Made by a program: the position numbers and the translations under genes
NCBI GenBank assembly: GCA_017465905.1
Contig: JAFTVE010000021.1
Location: 1-64,000, forward strand
Direction of reading: 5' to 3'
From: Bacteroidaceae bacterium
Lineage (GTDB): Bacteria > Bacteroidota > Bacteroidia > Bacteroidales > Bacteroidaceae
Length of the DNA stretch: 64,000 bases
The notes under the pieces: model-generated
Told to the model about the DNA's origin: nothing
The model's input: only the letters and a program-made list of their open reading frames with translations
The model's database searches: none
Shown here: one piece after another, positions 8,301-15,936 of the stretch
Layout of the letters: the number at the start of each line of letters is the position of its first letter
Position numbering within the stretch: the stretch's first letter is position 1

Positions 8301-8420
8301 CTTTTAGAAATCACTATATCACTGATTATAAAAGCTATTAAAAGGCATCGAACAAAGTGGGGGAACATATCGTATCAAAGCGCACAAAAAAGGGCAAAGG
8401 TCGTCTGCCATAAGGCACAA

Positions 8421-8450
8421 AAAAGGCCGCATCTTGAGATGCAGCCTTTT
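8421..8450 (-). terminator. Intrinsic terminator after rpsO
   Basis: A stem (8421-8434 with 8437-8450, one mismatch; AAAAGGC...GCATCT/AGATGC...GCCTTTT) is followed leftward by a T run. Runs of T on both sides allow action in both directions. It separates rpsO from mraZ. Confidence 0.85.
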
Positions 8451-8474
8451 TTTGTTTTGCTAATACAGCTTGGA

Positions 8475-8744
8475 TTAACGACGCAATCCGAGAGCCTTAA
8501 CGATAGCACGGTAGCGCTCGATGTCACGTTCCTTCAAATAGTCGAGGAGGGCGCGACGCTTACCTACCAACTTGGTCAGTGCTCTTGCAGTACTATAATC
8601 TTTACGGTTCTTTTTCAAGTGCTCCGTCAAATGGGAAATACGGTATGAAAACAATGCAATCTGAGCTTCGGGTGAGCCAGTATCAGTGTTAGACTTTCCG
8701 TATTGTCCAAAGATTTCTTGCTTTTTCTCTGGGTTTAAGTACAT
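8475..8744 (-). CDS. rpsO: 30S ribosomal protein S15
   Basis: An 89-residue protein that binds the central domain of 16S rRNA early in 30S assembly. The family text is clear: [53 protein letters not shown], of which the GSPEAQIA and KDYSTARAL segments are diagnostic. It is a single-gene unit with its own promoter upstream and a terminator downstream. Confidence 0.98.
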   Translation of the reverse strand: MYLNPEKKQEIFGQYGKSNTDTGSPEAQIALFSYRISHLTEHLKKNRKDYSTARALTKLVGKRRALLDYLKERDIERYRAIVKALGLRR

Positions 8745-8785
8745 ACGTTTAATTGTTTATTAAATGTTTTTTGCAAATGCGGGTG

Positions 8786-8817
8786 CAAAGATAGTACAAG
8801 GCGAGCGAAAAAACAAA
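8786..8817 (-). promoter_or_regulatory. rpsO promoter
   Basis: Read leftward: TTTG (8817-8814), a 20-base spacer, then TATCTTTG (8793-8786), a full match to the Bacteroidota vegetative consensus, 42 bases before the rpsO start. Confidence 0.8.
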
Positions 8818-8846
8818 TATTTATCTGATTTTCTCCGAGCTGCAGC

Positions 8847-9644
8847 CTATTTTCCCTCTTTCACCGAGGCCAACTTAGCCTTTGCCACGCCAAATTTGAG
8901 TATGAGGTCGAGCTGTATAGGCAGGTGACGGTCATCGTCGGTGGTGTAGAAGCGGATTATCTCCTTGTCTTCGAGTTTGCCCTCCTTGTTCTTCCTCTTC
9001 TGCACGAGACTGAACACCTGGCAGCGGTAGCTCTCGCCCGAGAGAGCCTCCACCTCCTGTTTGCCCAAGTAGACAAGATTCTGCTCCTCGACCTTCACGC
9101 CTGTCACCATGGGGTATTGCATGCGGTCGCCCACACTGAGGCTCTCGGTGTCGAGTGAGCGGGAGTAGAGCAGGAGGCTCACCATGTCGTAGATGCAGCG
9201 GCTGTCGCTGTGGGAGGTCTCGCGCACCCGTCCGTCGCCATACACCTTCGTCTGCCGTGCCGTGGCCACTCCGTCTTCGTAGTCAAACCATGCACGGTCG
9301 TAGATCATCTCCTTGCCTTCGTCGCATCGCTTCACGAAGTACAGGGGCACCATACCGGGAGTCACCACAGTGCTGATGGTGTCGCGCAAGCGGAAGATGA
9401 GGTCGGCCCGCGCATTGGTGCTGGCCAGCAGCGTGCTCTCGTAGGCGGGAGCATCATTGTAGGTGGTCAGGCGTGTGGTCAGGCATGCATCGCCGGCCTT
9501 TATCCAGATGAAGCGCCAGTTGAAGAAGAGCTCGTAGCGTATCTCCTCACCGTCGGACAGGAGTCCCTCACGTACCGGGCACTGGGCGTGGCTGCCCATC
9601 GCAAGGAGGAGCAATAGACCTATAGCACACAAATGCTTTTTCAT
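8847..9644 (-). CDS. DUF3108-type exported protein
   Basis: A 265-residue protein beginning MKKHLCAIGLLLLLAMGSHAQ, a clear signal peptide, so it is exported to the periplasm. The body (EEIRYELFFNWRFIWIKAGDA, FVKRCDEGKEMIYDRAWF, VKVEEQNLVYLGKQEVEALSG) matches what I know of DUF3108 proteins, beta-rich envelope proteins of unknown role. An upstream extension of the frame is Arg/Glu-rich and signal-less, and was rejected as the start. The ATG overlaps the stop of the preceding gene by one base (TAATG), implying translational coupling with the Ig-like lipoprotein. Confidence 0.75.
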   Translation of the reverse strand: MKKHLCAIGLLLLLAMGSHAQCPVREGLLSDGEEIRYELFFNWRFIWIKAGDACLTTRLTTYNDAPAYESTLLASTNARADLIFRLRDTISTVVTPGMVPLYFVKRCDEGKEMIYDRAWFDYEDGVATARQTKVYGDGRVRETSHSDSRCIYDMVSLLLYSRSLDTESLSVGDRMQYPMVTGVKVEEQNLVYLGKQEVEALSGESYRCQVFSLVQKRKNKEGKLEDKEIIRFYTTDDDRHLPIQLDLILKFGVAKAKLASVKEGK

Positions 9645-11581
9645 TATGACTGCTGTTGCTGTTGTTTCTTTTTCTTCGCTTCGCGCTCGGCGTTCTTCGA
9701 CTTGCGTTCCTTGGTGTCGGACTTCTGCTTCTTGATGTCGTTGGGTTTCTGCTGGTCTACAGGCAGTGCCGTGGGGTTCCACTCCTGCGTGTAGTCCCAG
9801 TTCTCGCGAGTCTTGATGGAGCCGGGGAAGTAGTACACCTCTTCGGCCTGAGTCTTCGACTCATAGAGGCCGGTATCCCAGACGCCATTGCCGTTGCGGT
9901 CGTTGAATATTCGTATGTGATAGGTGCCCGGCTTGAGGAAGTAGAAGTCGGCCTGTCCCTTCGCTACGCGCTTCTGGCGAGCCACCTTGTCACCTTCGAG
10001 CAACTGCACCACATAGGTTGGCTTGGCCTGCTGTATGGTGAGGAAGAGCGTGCTGTACTGGTCCAGCGGCTTGAACTTCAGTGTCGTCTCCTGCTGCTTG
10101 GTATGCAGTCCATAGAGTCCGGTGAAGGCCGCCGAGTCTATCACCACCTTGTATTCCACTTCGGGCTTCCACTCGCCCAGCACCTCATAGCCCATGAGGG
10201 CATTCTTGCGTTGGCGGAACAGGTGCGGCTCGTCGACCCATAGCGTATCTACCTTTCGTTGCAGGTGTATGGCCGTGTCGTTGATCTGCACGATAGGCTC
10301 CGTGAAATCAATCGTGACATTGGCCGTGAGGTCCATGCTTGAGCTTCCACCTATCTTGATGTTGAGGAACTGCGCCTTGGGAGTCGTCACGGGCGGTATG
10401 GTATCGCCACGCTTCATGCGCTTCTCGCGCTCCTTCTCGGCCTCCTTGCGCTTCTTCTCCTCCTCTTGCAGTATCTTGGCGCGTGTCTTCTTCGCTACGA
10501 GGTTGAGCGTGTCGGTACGTGGCACGAGCTGTCCCAGCGTGTCGGTATACTCATAGGTGAGTGCCATCGAGAGCGTGTCCTTATAGTAGGCAAGCGTGTC
10601 TCTCATCCAGTAGGTGATGCTGTCGTAGTCGACGCTGCTCTCCACGATGTAGGCATCCTCGCCGGAAAAGTTGAGCGGCGTGAGCAGTGGCAGACTGTCG
10701 GAGCCGGTGGAGAAGTACACGGAGAACTTCTTCAGCTCGGGACGCTCGGTCTTGACGAGGTAGCGCTGCGTGGGTGTCTCGGTAAATGCCGTGAGCACAA
10801 GGTCCTCGGGCAGATAGTGCACGCGCGGCACAGTGCGGATGGTGTCAATGGTGAGCGAGTCAATCCACGTAGTGTCCTGATGCATGCGTATCTCCGTGGT
10901 GGGCACCACCAGCGAGTCGAGGTAGGCAATCATCTCGCTCTTCTGGTCGAAGATATAGTTCTGATTGGCATCCTGCAAGGCATAGGCCCGGTAGGTACCC
11001 GGCGCGACACCCCGTATGGTGAAGCGTCCGTCGGCATCGGTACGCGACACACGCTCGAAGGGCTTCGTCGTGAAGGCACTGTCGGCAAGGTCGCTGTGCA
11101 AACCCACGAGGATACCCTTGATAGGCTCCAGGTTCTCGGCATTGAGCACCGTACCCGACACGGCCAGCGTATCTATATTGTCACCCGTGGAGAACAGGAA
11201 GGCAAAGTTACCCAGCGGGTTACCCTCATTATTGTCCACGATGGCATCACTGAAGTCGATGCTATAGGTCGTGTTTGCCTTGAGCGAGTCGTCCAGCTCC
11301 ACCACGATACCCTTTCCCGAGGTCTTGATGACGGGCGGCGTTATCTGCGGAGGCGACACGACCACCTTCTCGGCAGCCTTCTCTATCTTGATAAACTCGT
11401 CGAACTTCAGCGTCACGCGCTTGTCCTTCACTCCCAGCGCGAAGGGCTCAGGTGTACTGCCGAGGAATACGGGCGGTGTCTCGTCGTAGGGGCCGCCGTC
11501 GGGCGAACCTATCGAAGCACACGCCACCACCAGCAACGCCACAGCAGCTATACTAATAAGATGTCTTATCGTCTGTTTCAT
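9644..11581 (-). CDS. Ig-like (SbsA-type) domain lipoprotein
   Basis: A 645-residue lipoprotein: signal peptide ending LLVVAC (Cys21), then an SbsA-type Ig-like domain (about residues 35-130; TPPVFLGSTPEPFALGV, LKANTTYSIDFSDAIVDNN), a carboxypeptidase-regulatory-like beta domain (about 140-220; GRFTIRGVAPGTYRAYALQD), a charged Lys/Glu-rich segment near 370-395, a second set of beta domains, and a Lys/Gln-rich tail. This is a conserved but uncharacterised Bacteroidota envelope protein. The ATG at 11581 was chosen over an upstream TTG. A -7 element TACCTTTG (11598-11591) sits only 10 bases ahead, so the mRNA leader would be just a few bases. It is coupled to the downstream DUF3108 gene. Confidence 0.8.
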   Translation of the reverse strand: MKQTIRHLISIAAVALLVVACASIGSPDGGPYDETPPVFLGSTPEPFALGVKDKRVTLKFDEFIKIEKAAEKVVVSPPQITPPVIKTSGKGIVVELDDSLKANTTYSIDFSDAIVDNNEGNPLGNFAFLFSTGDNIDTLAVSGTVLNAENLEPIKGILVGLHSDLADSAFTTKPFERVSRTDADGRFTIRGVAPGTYRAYALQDANQNYIFDQKSEMIAYLDSLVVPTTEIRMHQDTTWIDSLTIDTIRTVPRVHYLPEDLVLTAFTETPTQRYLVKTERPELKKFSVYFSTGSDSLPLLTPLNFSGEDAYIVESSVDYDSITYWMRDTLAYYKDTLSMALTYEYTDTLGQLVPRTDTLNLVAKKTRAKILQEEEKKRKEAEKEREKRMKRGDTIPPVTTPKAQFLNIKIGGSSSMDLTANVTIDFTEPIVQINDTAIHLQRKVDTLWVDEPHLFRQRKNALMGYEVLGEWKPEVEYKVVIDSAAFTGLYGLHTKQQETTLKFKPLDQYSTLFLTIQQAKPTYVVQLLEGDKVARQKRVAKGQADFYFLKPGTYHIRIFNDRNGNGVWDTGLYESKTQAEEVYYFPGSIKTRENWDYTQEWNPTALPVDQQKPNDIKKQKSDTKERKSKNAEREAKKKKQQQQQS

Positions 11582-11590
11582 ACCAATGGG

Positions 11591-11598
11591 CAAAGGTA
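11591..11598 (-). promoter_or_regulatory. -7 promoter element, near-leaderless
   Basis: TACCTTTG read leftward, ending ten bases before the ATG at 11581. With a start site 4-6 bases beyond the element the transcript would have almost no leader. Confidence 0.45.
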
Positions 11599-12050
11599 AT
11601 ACAAAATCTCCTATCTACAAAAAACAACCCTCTGCGAAATCGGTTGGCTGGAGAAAACAAAAAAAATGAAGGAACACAAGCCAGCCAAGAACTTCGTTTC
11701 AGGAGTTTCAAACGATAGTTTCGACTGATGTAACAGTCATCGTTATCGTTGATTGACGCTGCAAAGTTACTACATCCATTTTTGGCGCTCTCGGATAATG
11801 GTTGTTATTGGTTTTTACGGATGTGAATCTTTCTGTAGCTCAGCGACAAATGCCTTCTCGAAATGAGGCTCGCAGCGCCGCAAATGACCACAATTCACAC
11901 GCCGAATCGCGGCAATTTCGCGCCGAATCGTTGACTTTGCCGTCCAGGTTGAGGGGGTATGGTTCTTGGACAAGCCAAGGGCTTCGCTATTGAGGGTTAT
12001 GGCCCATCGTCCATCATCCATCAACCGTCATCCATCAACCGTCAAGTTCA
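11599..12050. other. Non-coding stretch
   Basis: No gene-like frame. A 14-base unit is repeated about twice at 12014-12044 (CATCCATCAACCGT). The rest is of mixed composition without recognised signals. Confidence 0.4.
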
Positions 12051-12226
12051 GTTCAGTTCAGATGTTCAATTACTTTGCTGTGTATGCCATTTTTTCGTGC
12101 ATATAATATAAGGGCATTATTCTATATATAAATATATATATTTATATATAGAATAATGAATTTTCACATAAACAATTTGGGGAGCTGTGTCCGAGTGAGC
12201 ATATTAATTGAACAACTGAACTGAAC
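12051..12226. repeat. Nested palindrome: 22-bp inverted repeat around a perfect 42-bp palindrome
   Basis: Outer arms 12051-12072 and 12205-12226 (GTTCAGTTCAG.TGTTCAATTA and its complement) match at 21 of 22 bases. Inside, 12116-12157 is a perfect AT-rich 42-bp palindrome (ATTATTCTATATATAAAT and its mirror). The two centres lie within about two bases of each other. The layout is like a small non-autonomous element or a large cruciform. No coding capacity and no clear target-site duplication. Confidence 0.75.
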
Positions 12227-12392
12227 ACGTGTATATGGCACCTCCGAGGGGGGACGGGAAAGCGTCAACAATGCCACCACAGCCACCCCATCGGACGTGA
12301 AGCTCAATGACTATGTTGCGCACGGCGAGATGGAGCGCGTGCCCCGTGTCAGCGGCTGCTTCCGCCCCACCAAGGGTAACTTCGGGCGATAA
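12225..12392 (+). pseudogene. Possible C-terminal gene remnant
   Basis: A start-less frame of 55 codons that begins exactly where the inverted repeat ends and stops with TAA at 12390-12392. It reads ...TPSDVKLNDYVAHGEME, RVPRVSGCFRPTKGNFGR with GC-rich third positions like the neighbouring genes and unlike the AT-rich DNA beside it. It looks like the end of a gene whose front part has been lost. I do not recognise the family, and chance openness cannot be excluded. Confidence 0.3.
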
Positions 12393-12535
12393 AAACAGAC
12401 ACTTCCCGAATTATGTACATTTTGTTTGCATAACGCACTGGGATATATAGTAGTTGCGCCAAAGTTATGTACAGTTTATGGATAGTTTTATGGATAGTTT
12501 CGTTTCCCAATGTTAATTTTTTTTTTACCTTTGCT

Positions 12536-12567
12536 GTAACCTTTTGGCAAGTCGTGTTGTCTAATTG
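12536..12567 (+). promoter_or_regulatory. ECF-type promoter, copy A (S41 peptidase)
   Basis: GTAACCTTTT (from 12536) and GTCTAATTG (from 12559) are 23 bases apart start to start, an ECF-style -35/-10 pair. The element recurs almost unchanged at 15857 and 18810, with conservation continuing downstream (GACGGTGA). The expected leader to the ATG at 12607 is about 35 bases. Confidence 0.65.
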
Positions 12568-12606
12568 ACGGTGACACCAAGGTACAAACAAATAGACATG
12601 ACACAT

Positions 12607-14259
12607 ATGAAAAAATTACTCTTGACAATTGCCATAATTCTTCCTTTGGCTGGAGTGGCACAACAAGACGAGAAGAGAACTGCGCTCCCGATAATCAGAA
12701 CAAGCGAGAAGGCATTGCCAATCTTTGAAGACGGAGCAGGAAAGCCGACAGGATGGTGGATAATAAACCCCAAGATACGGCCCGACATATATGAAACATC
12801 GGCAAAGAAACTCTTCTTTATGAACGAGAAGCGTGATACGCTGTCCTTTAACATCGAACGGGGAGGAGTGTATGACTTTATCATCTTGCAGAACGGATGT
12901 GACACAGCCTACACGCGTATAAAATGGATTACCGACAATCCGCTCGAAGAACCTGCGGAAGATTTCTGCAGACGAAGTCCATCGGGCATGCTCAGCCGTA
13001 AACAGGCAGAGTTTGACATTGATGCCTTGGTATACACATTCAGCGAGGTGCATCCAAACATGTTTTACGAATGTGGACAGGCAGAATTTATGGAAGCCGT
13101 GAACCGCGTGAAGAACAATCTGCCCGATTCGCTCAATCGCGTACAGCTCTACAAGGAGGTCGCCCCTCTTGTTGCTATGTTGGGCGATGGGCACAGCAAC
13201 CTCGGTTTTCCGCTCAATGACCTCTTTACTAAAGAACTTCTCCGTCTGCCGCTCTTTGTCGATATCGACCTGCACAACTACAATATCACTACAAAAGCCT
13301 GTATCGACAGCATCATACCACGCGGCTCACAGATACTATCGATAAATGGTGTGGATAGCCGCACGATGCTTGAGCACATGATGCAGTATGTCAGTGGTGA
13401 GCGTTATTTCTTCCGTCTGGCACGAGTGAACGAAGGCTTTACTGCGCTCTTCGAACTGCTCTACGCGGCCGACAGTTACAAGGTGGAATATCGGGAATCT
13501 GAGAGCAAAAAACGAAAGACGGCAACTCTCCTGCCCGCTAAGTATGAGGAAATCTCAAAGCGATTGCCATATCAGAAACAACAGAAACAAAAGACTGAAG
13601 ACTATTCTTTCACGATAGACAAAAAGCAGAATGTGGCAATTATGGACTTCCGTAGATTTAATAATCCTGGCAAGATGCGTGCCTTTGCCGATTCTATGTT
13701 TACATGTATGCGCCACGAGGGCATCGGCAATCTCATCATTGACATCCGCAAGAATGGAGGAGGCAACTCTGCCGTAGGTGACGAACTGTTTAGGTACATA
13801 TCACCCATCCCGTTTAAGCAGATGAGCAAGGCATTCGTGCGCATCACCCCTACCACGCGTCGTTTGGCCAAGATTAAAGATAGACACCCCGGCCTCTATC
13901 ATTACGACAACTCCCAAGACCTCACCCTCCCGTTGACTCCTGAGGAGGGCCGTTTTACAGGCAATGTATACCTGCTCACATCGCACCAGACGTTTTCCTC
14001 GGCAGGTTCCTTCGCTTGGGCTTTCAAGGCATTCGGCATGGGTACAATTGTAGGCGAAGAGACAGGAGGGATGAACGTCTGCTTCGGCGATATCCTTCCC
14101 TACAGGCTGCCTGTATCAGGACTCGTTTGTAGTATCTCATACAAGCGCTTCTGGCAATATGGTGCCGATGAGAAGAATATACACGGCGCAATCCCCGACT
14201 ACCAAGTGCCACAAGCCATGGCTATGGAGAAAGCCTTGAAGCTAGCTCGAAGGAAATAG
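12607..14259 (+). CDS. S41 family (tail-specific) peptidase
   Basis: An exported protease of 550 residues. The start MKKLLLTIAIILPLAGVAQQ gives a clean signal peptide; longer versions from 12565 would begin inside the promoter. An N-terminal beta domain (about 25-115) precedes the S41 region: a helical segment DIDALVYTFSEVHPNMFYE, LGDGHSNLGF, and the core with NLIIDIRKNGGGNS (near 374) and HQTFSSAGSFAWAF (near 460), whose Ser residues include the likely nucleophile. It ends with a GEETGG and an IPDYQVP motif typical of the family. It is one of three nearby units with the same ECF-type promoter, so it may be part of an envelope-stress response. Confidence 0.88.
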   Translation: MKKLLLTIAIILPLAGVAQQDEKRTALPIIRTSEKALPIFEDGAGKPTGWWIINPKIRPDIYETSAKKLFFMNEKRDTLSFNIERGGVYDFIILQNGCDTAYTRIKWITDNPLEEPAEDFCRRSPSGMLSRKQAEFDIDALVYTFSEVHPNMFYECGQAEFMEAVNRVKNNLPDSLNRVQLYKEVAPLVAMLGDGHSNLGFPLNDLFTKELLRLPLFVDIDLHNYNITTKACIDSIIPRGSQILSINGVDSRTMLEHMMQYVSGERYFFRLARVNEGFTALFELLYAADSYKVEYRESESKKRKTATLLPAKYEEISKRLPYQKQQKQKTEDYSFTIDKKQNVAIMDFRRFNNPGKMRAFADSMFTCMRHEGIGNLIIDIRKNGGGNSAVGDELFRYISPIPFKQMSKAFVRITPTTRRLAKIKDRHPGLYHYDNSQDLTLPLTPEEGRFTGNVYLLTSHQTFSSAGSFAWAFKAFGMGTIVGEETGGMNVCFGDILPYRLPVSGLVCSISYKRFWQYGADEKNIHGAIPDYQVPQAMAMEKALKLARRK

Positions 14260-14353
14260 GATATTTCGCTATGGGAGGGTAACTAAGAAATATAGGGAAC
14301 AATATATTAGGCAAGAAAAAACATTATTTATTTTTTATATATAAGAAAATACG

Positions 14354-14361
14354 TAACTTTG
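14354..14361 (+). promoter_or_regulatory. -7 promoter element of the ATPase/STAS pair
   Basis: TAACTTTG at 14354-14361 matches TAnnTTTG, 28 bases before the ATG at 14390. The ECF motif of the flanking genes is absent, so this pair appears to be controlled separately. Confidence 0.5.
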
Positions 14362-14389
14362 CATAGGATAGGTTTGTTTAGAATGCAAA

Positions 14390-15280
14390 ATGGAAATCAA
14401 ATTAAAGGCAGATATTAGAGATGACCTTATGTCAGATGGGCTCGTGGCTGCAATGAACGCTATCAATCTGATTAATGAAGCAGCCGACAAGAGTATTACG
14501 CTTGATTTTTCAGAGATCGAGTTTGTCACGCCATCTTACGTACTGCCTTTGGTAGCATTCCTTAACAGCTGTGATAAAGACATTACCATTGTCAATCTGA
14601 AAGAATATCTCCAAAAAATCGAATTCGCCGACGGAATGCGTCCTGACAGAATGCGTAAGAGCGAGTTCCTTGCTATTATGGAAAGATATTCACAAGAGAC
14701 ATACATACCTATAGTAAGTTTTCCTGCTACAAAAGACAGCGATGATGAAAAGGATGCGATATTATCAACTATTGAATCTATAATATCGAGACAGCTGGAA
14801 TTAACTTCAAATGTATTGACAGGGCTAAAGTACATGCTTGGAGAATCAATTGACAACATCATTCAGCATGCACAGTCGGAACGAGGCTATATATTTGCTC
14901 AATCTTTTCCACAAAAAGGCTTCTTGGACATTTGCATTGCAGACAACGGAATCACCCTATTAGGCAGTTACAAAACCCTTCCCAACAATGAAATAGAAAG
15001 TGACCTTGAGGCAATTCAAGCAGCCAACAGAGGCATATCAACAAAAAACCGTCCGAATGCAGAGAATAGAGGTTATGGTATTATCACATCGAAGAAGATG
15101 CTTGTAGAGGGATTGAGTGGAAGTTTCATTATGCTGTCAGGCAATGCACTACATCTGTACAATTCTGAATATAGGCGGTTCATTGAAACTCCAACAAATA
15201 TTAGATGGGATGGTACAGTAGTCGCACTTAGAGTACCTTACATAAATAAGGACTTCCACTATATCCACTATATCGAGTAA
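14390..15280 (+). CDS. STAS-like plus GHKL ATPase domain protein
   Basis: A soluble 296-residue protein. Residues 1-85 look like a STAS fold (ITLDFSEIEFVTPSYVLPLVAFL). Residues about 135-290 are a GHKL/HATPase domain: N-box LGESIDNIIQHAQS, a G1-like IADNGITL and a G2-like NRGYGI. This is the make-up of anti-sigma/anti-anti-sigma (partner-switching) kinases such as SpoIIAB. The STAS-like gene follows 18 bases later, so the two probably act together. Unlike the flanking genes it is AT-rich, which suggests a different origin. Target and trigger are unknown. Confidence 0.75.
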   Translation: MEIKLKADIRDDLMSDGLVAAMNAINLINEAADKSITLDFSEIEFVTPSYVLPLVAFLNSCDKDITIVNLKEYLQKIEFADGMRPDRMRKSEFLAIMERYSQETYIPIVSFPATKDSDDEKDAILSTIESIISRQLELTSNVLTGLKYMLGESIDNIIQHAQSERGYIFAQSFPQKGFLDICIADNGITLLGSYKTLPNNEIESDLEAIQAANRGISTKNRPNAENRGYGIITSKKMLVEGLSGSFIMLSGNALHLYNSEYRRFIETPTNIRWDGTVVALRVPYINKDFHYIHYIE

Positions 15281-15286
15281 AATTAC

Positions 15287-15294
15287 TAAATTTG
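15287..15294 (+). promoter_or_regulatory. Possible internal, leaderless -7 element
   Basis: TAAATTTG, with the ATG at 15299 where the transcript would be expected to begin. It fits TAnnTTTG but lacks a -33 partner and may be fortuitous. Confidence 0.3.
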
Positions 15295-15298
15295 CAGC

Positions 15299-15652
15299 AT
15301 GAAAACAACCATTGACATAACAACGATATTAAGTCAAGACCTAAAATCGAGATATGCAGTCAGCGATTTACTTCTTTATATCAAGAATATGGGATGTGAA
15401 TCAGCTGTTGTTGACTTCGCCAACGTCAAGTTTGCGACGAGAAGCTTTATCGATGAGTACTACAATGCAATCATGAAAAGCCAAAACGGAATCAAGATTG
15501 AAACCATAAACATCCCTGAAGATATTCAATATATCTTTGAAGCTGTCCAACGCACTCAGCATAAAGAAAAAGATATACAATTAGATGCGACAGTTGTAAA
15601 ATGCAAGACTTTTGCAGATGTTCAACGAGTTCTTGGCTCGTTAATGCTATAA
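15299..15652 (+). CDS. STAS-like (DUF4325-type) protein
   Basis: A 117-residue protein with alternating strands and helices: SAVVDFANVKFATRSFIDEYYNAI is the strand-loop-helix that in DUF4325/STAS proteins carries the regulatory site, followed by IKIETINIPEDIQYIFEAVQ. It is the second gene of a pair with the ATPase upstream. By analogy with SpoIIAA/SpoIIAB, one protein may be the phosphorylation or binding target of the other; the Thr/Ser of TRSF are candidate sites. This is inference. The pair is followed by a long hairpin. Confidence 0.7.
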   Translation: MKTTIDITTILSQDLKSRYAVSDLLLYIKNMGCESAVVDFANVKFATRSFIDEYYNAIMKSQNGIKIETINIPEDIQYIFEAVQRTQHKEKDIQLDATVVKCKTFADVQRVLGSLML

Positions 15653-15675
15653 TCTCAATAGCCCCATACAATCAG

Positions 15676-15735
15676 AAAGCCTATAAAATATTCGGAGAAT
15701 AGGTGTAGACATACTCCGAAGGTTTTATAGGCTTT
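15676..15735 (+). terminator. Long hairpin after the ATPase/STAS pair
   Basis: AAAGCCTATAAAA (15676-15688) pairs with TTTTATAGGCTTT (15723-15735), and inside it TTCGGAG (15691-15697) with CTCCGAA (15714-15720). It is 20 bp of stem without a strong T run. Probably ends the transcript of the pair. Confidence 0.65.
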
Positions 15736-15856
15736 ACTGTATAAAAAACAAGGGAAAAAGTTTACCGTTGCGATAAATCGCGAAGATGTTCAGCATTCGC
15801 TGTGAAAAATATTGAAAAAAAATCTATATTTCTCGCTCATTTTTTTCACCTTTGCT

Positions 15857-15888
15857 GTAACCTTTTGACAAGTCGTGTTGTCTAATTG
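15857..15888 (+). promoter_or_regulatory. ECF-type promoter, copy B (outer-membrane barrel)
   Basis: GTAACCTTTT from 15857 and GTCTAATTG from 15880, again 23 bases apart, with the surrounding sequence nearly identical to copy A. The ATG at 15937 lies about 45 bases past the expected transcription start. Confidence 0.65.
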
Positions 15889-15936
15889 GCGGTGACACCA
15901 ACAAAGACGAATAAGACAATTAGAACAACGACAATT

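Noticed and set aside
12349..12606. Leftward 85-codon frame
   Set aside because: Covers the ECF promoter and the start of the S41 gene on the other strand; no signal peptide or family match.
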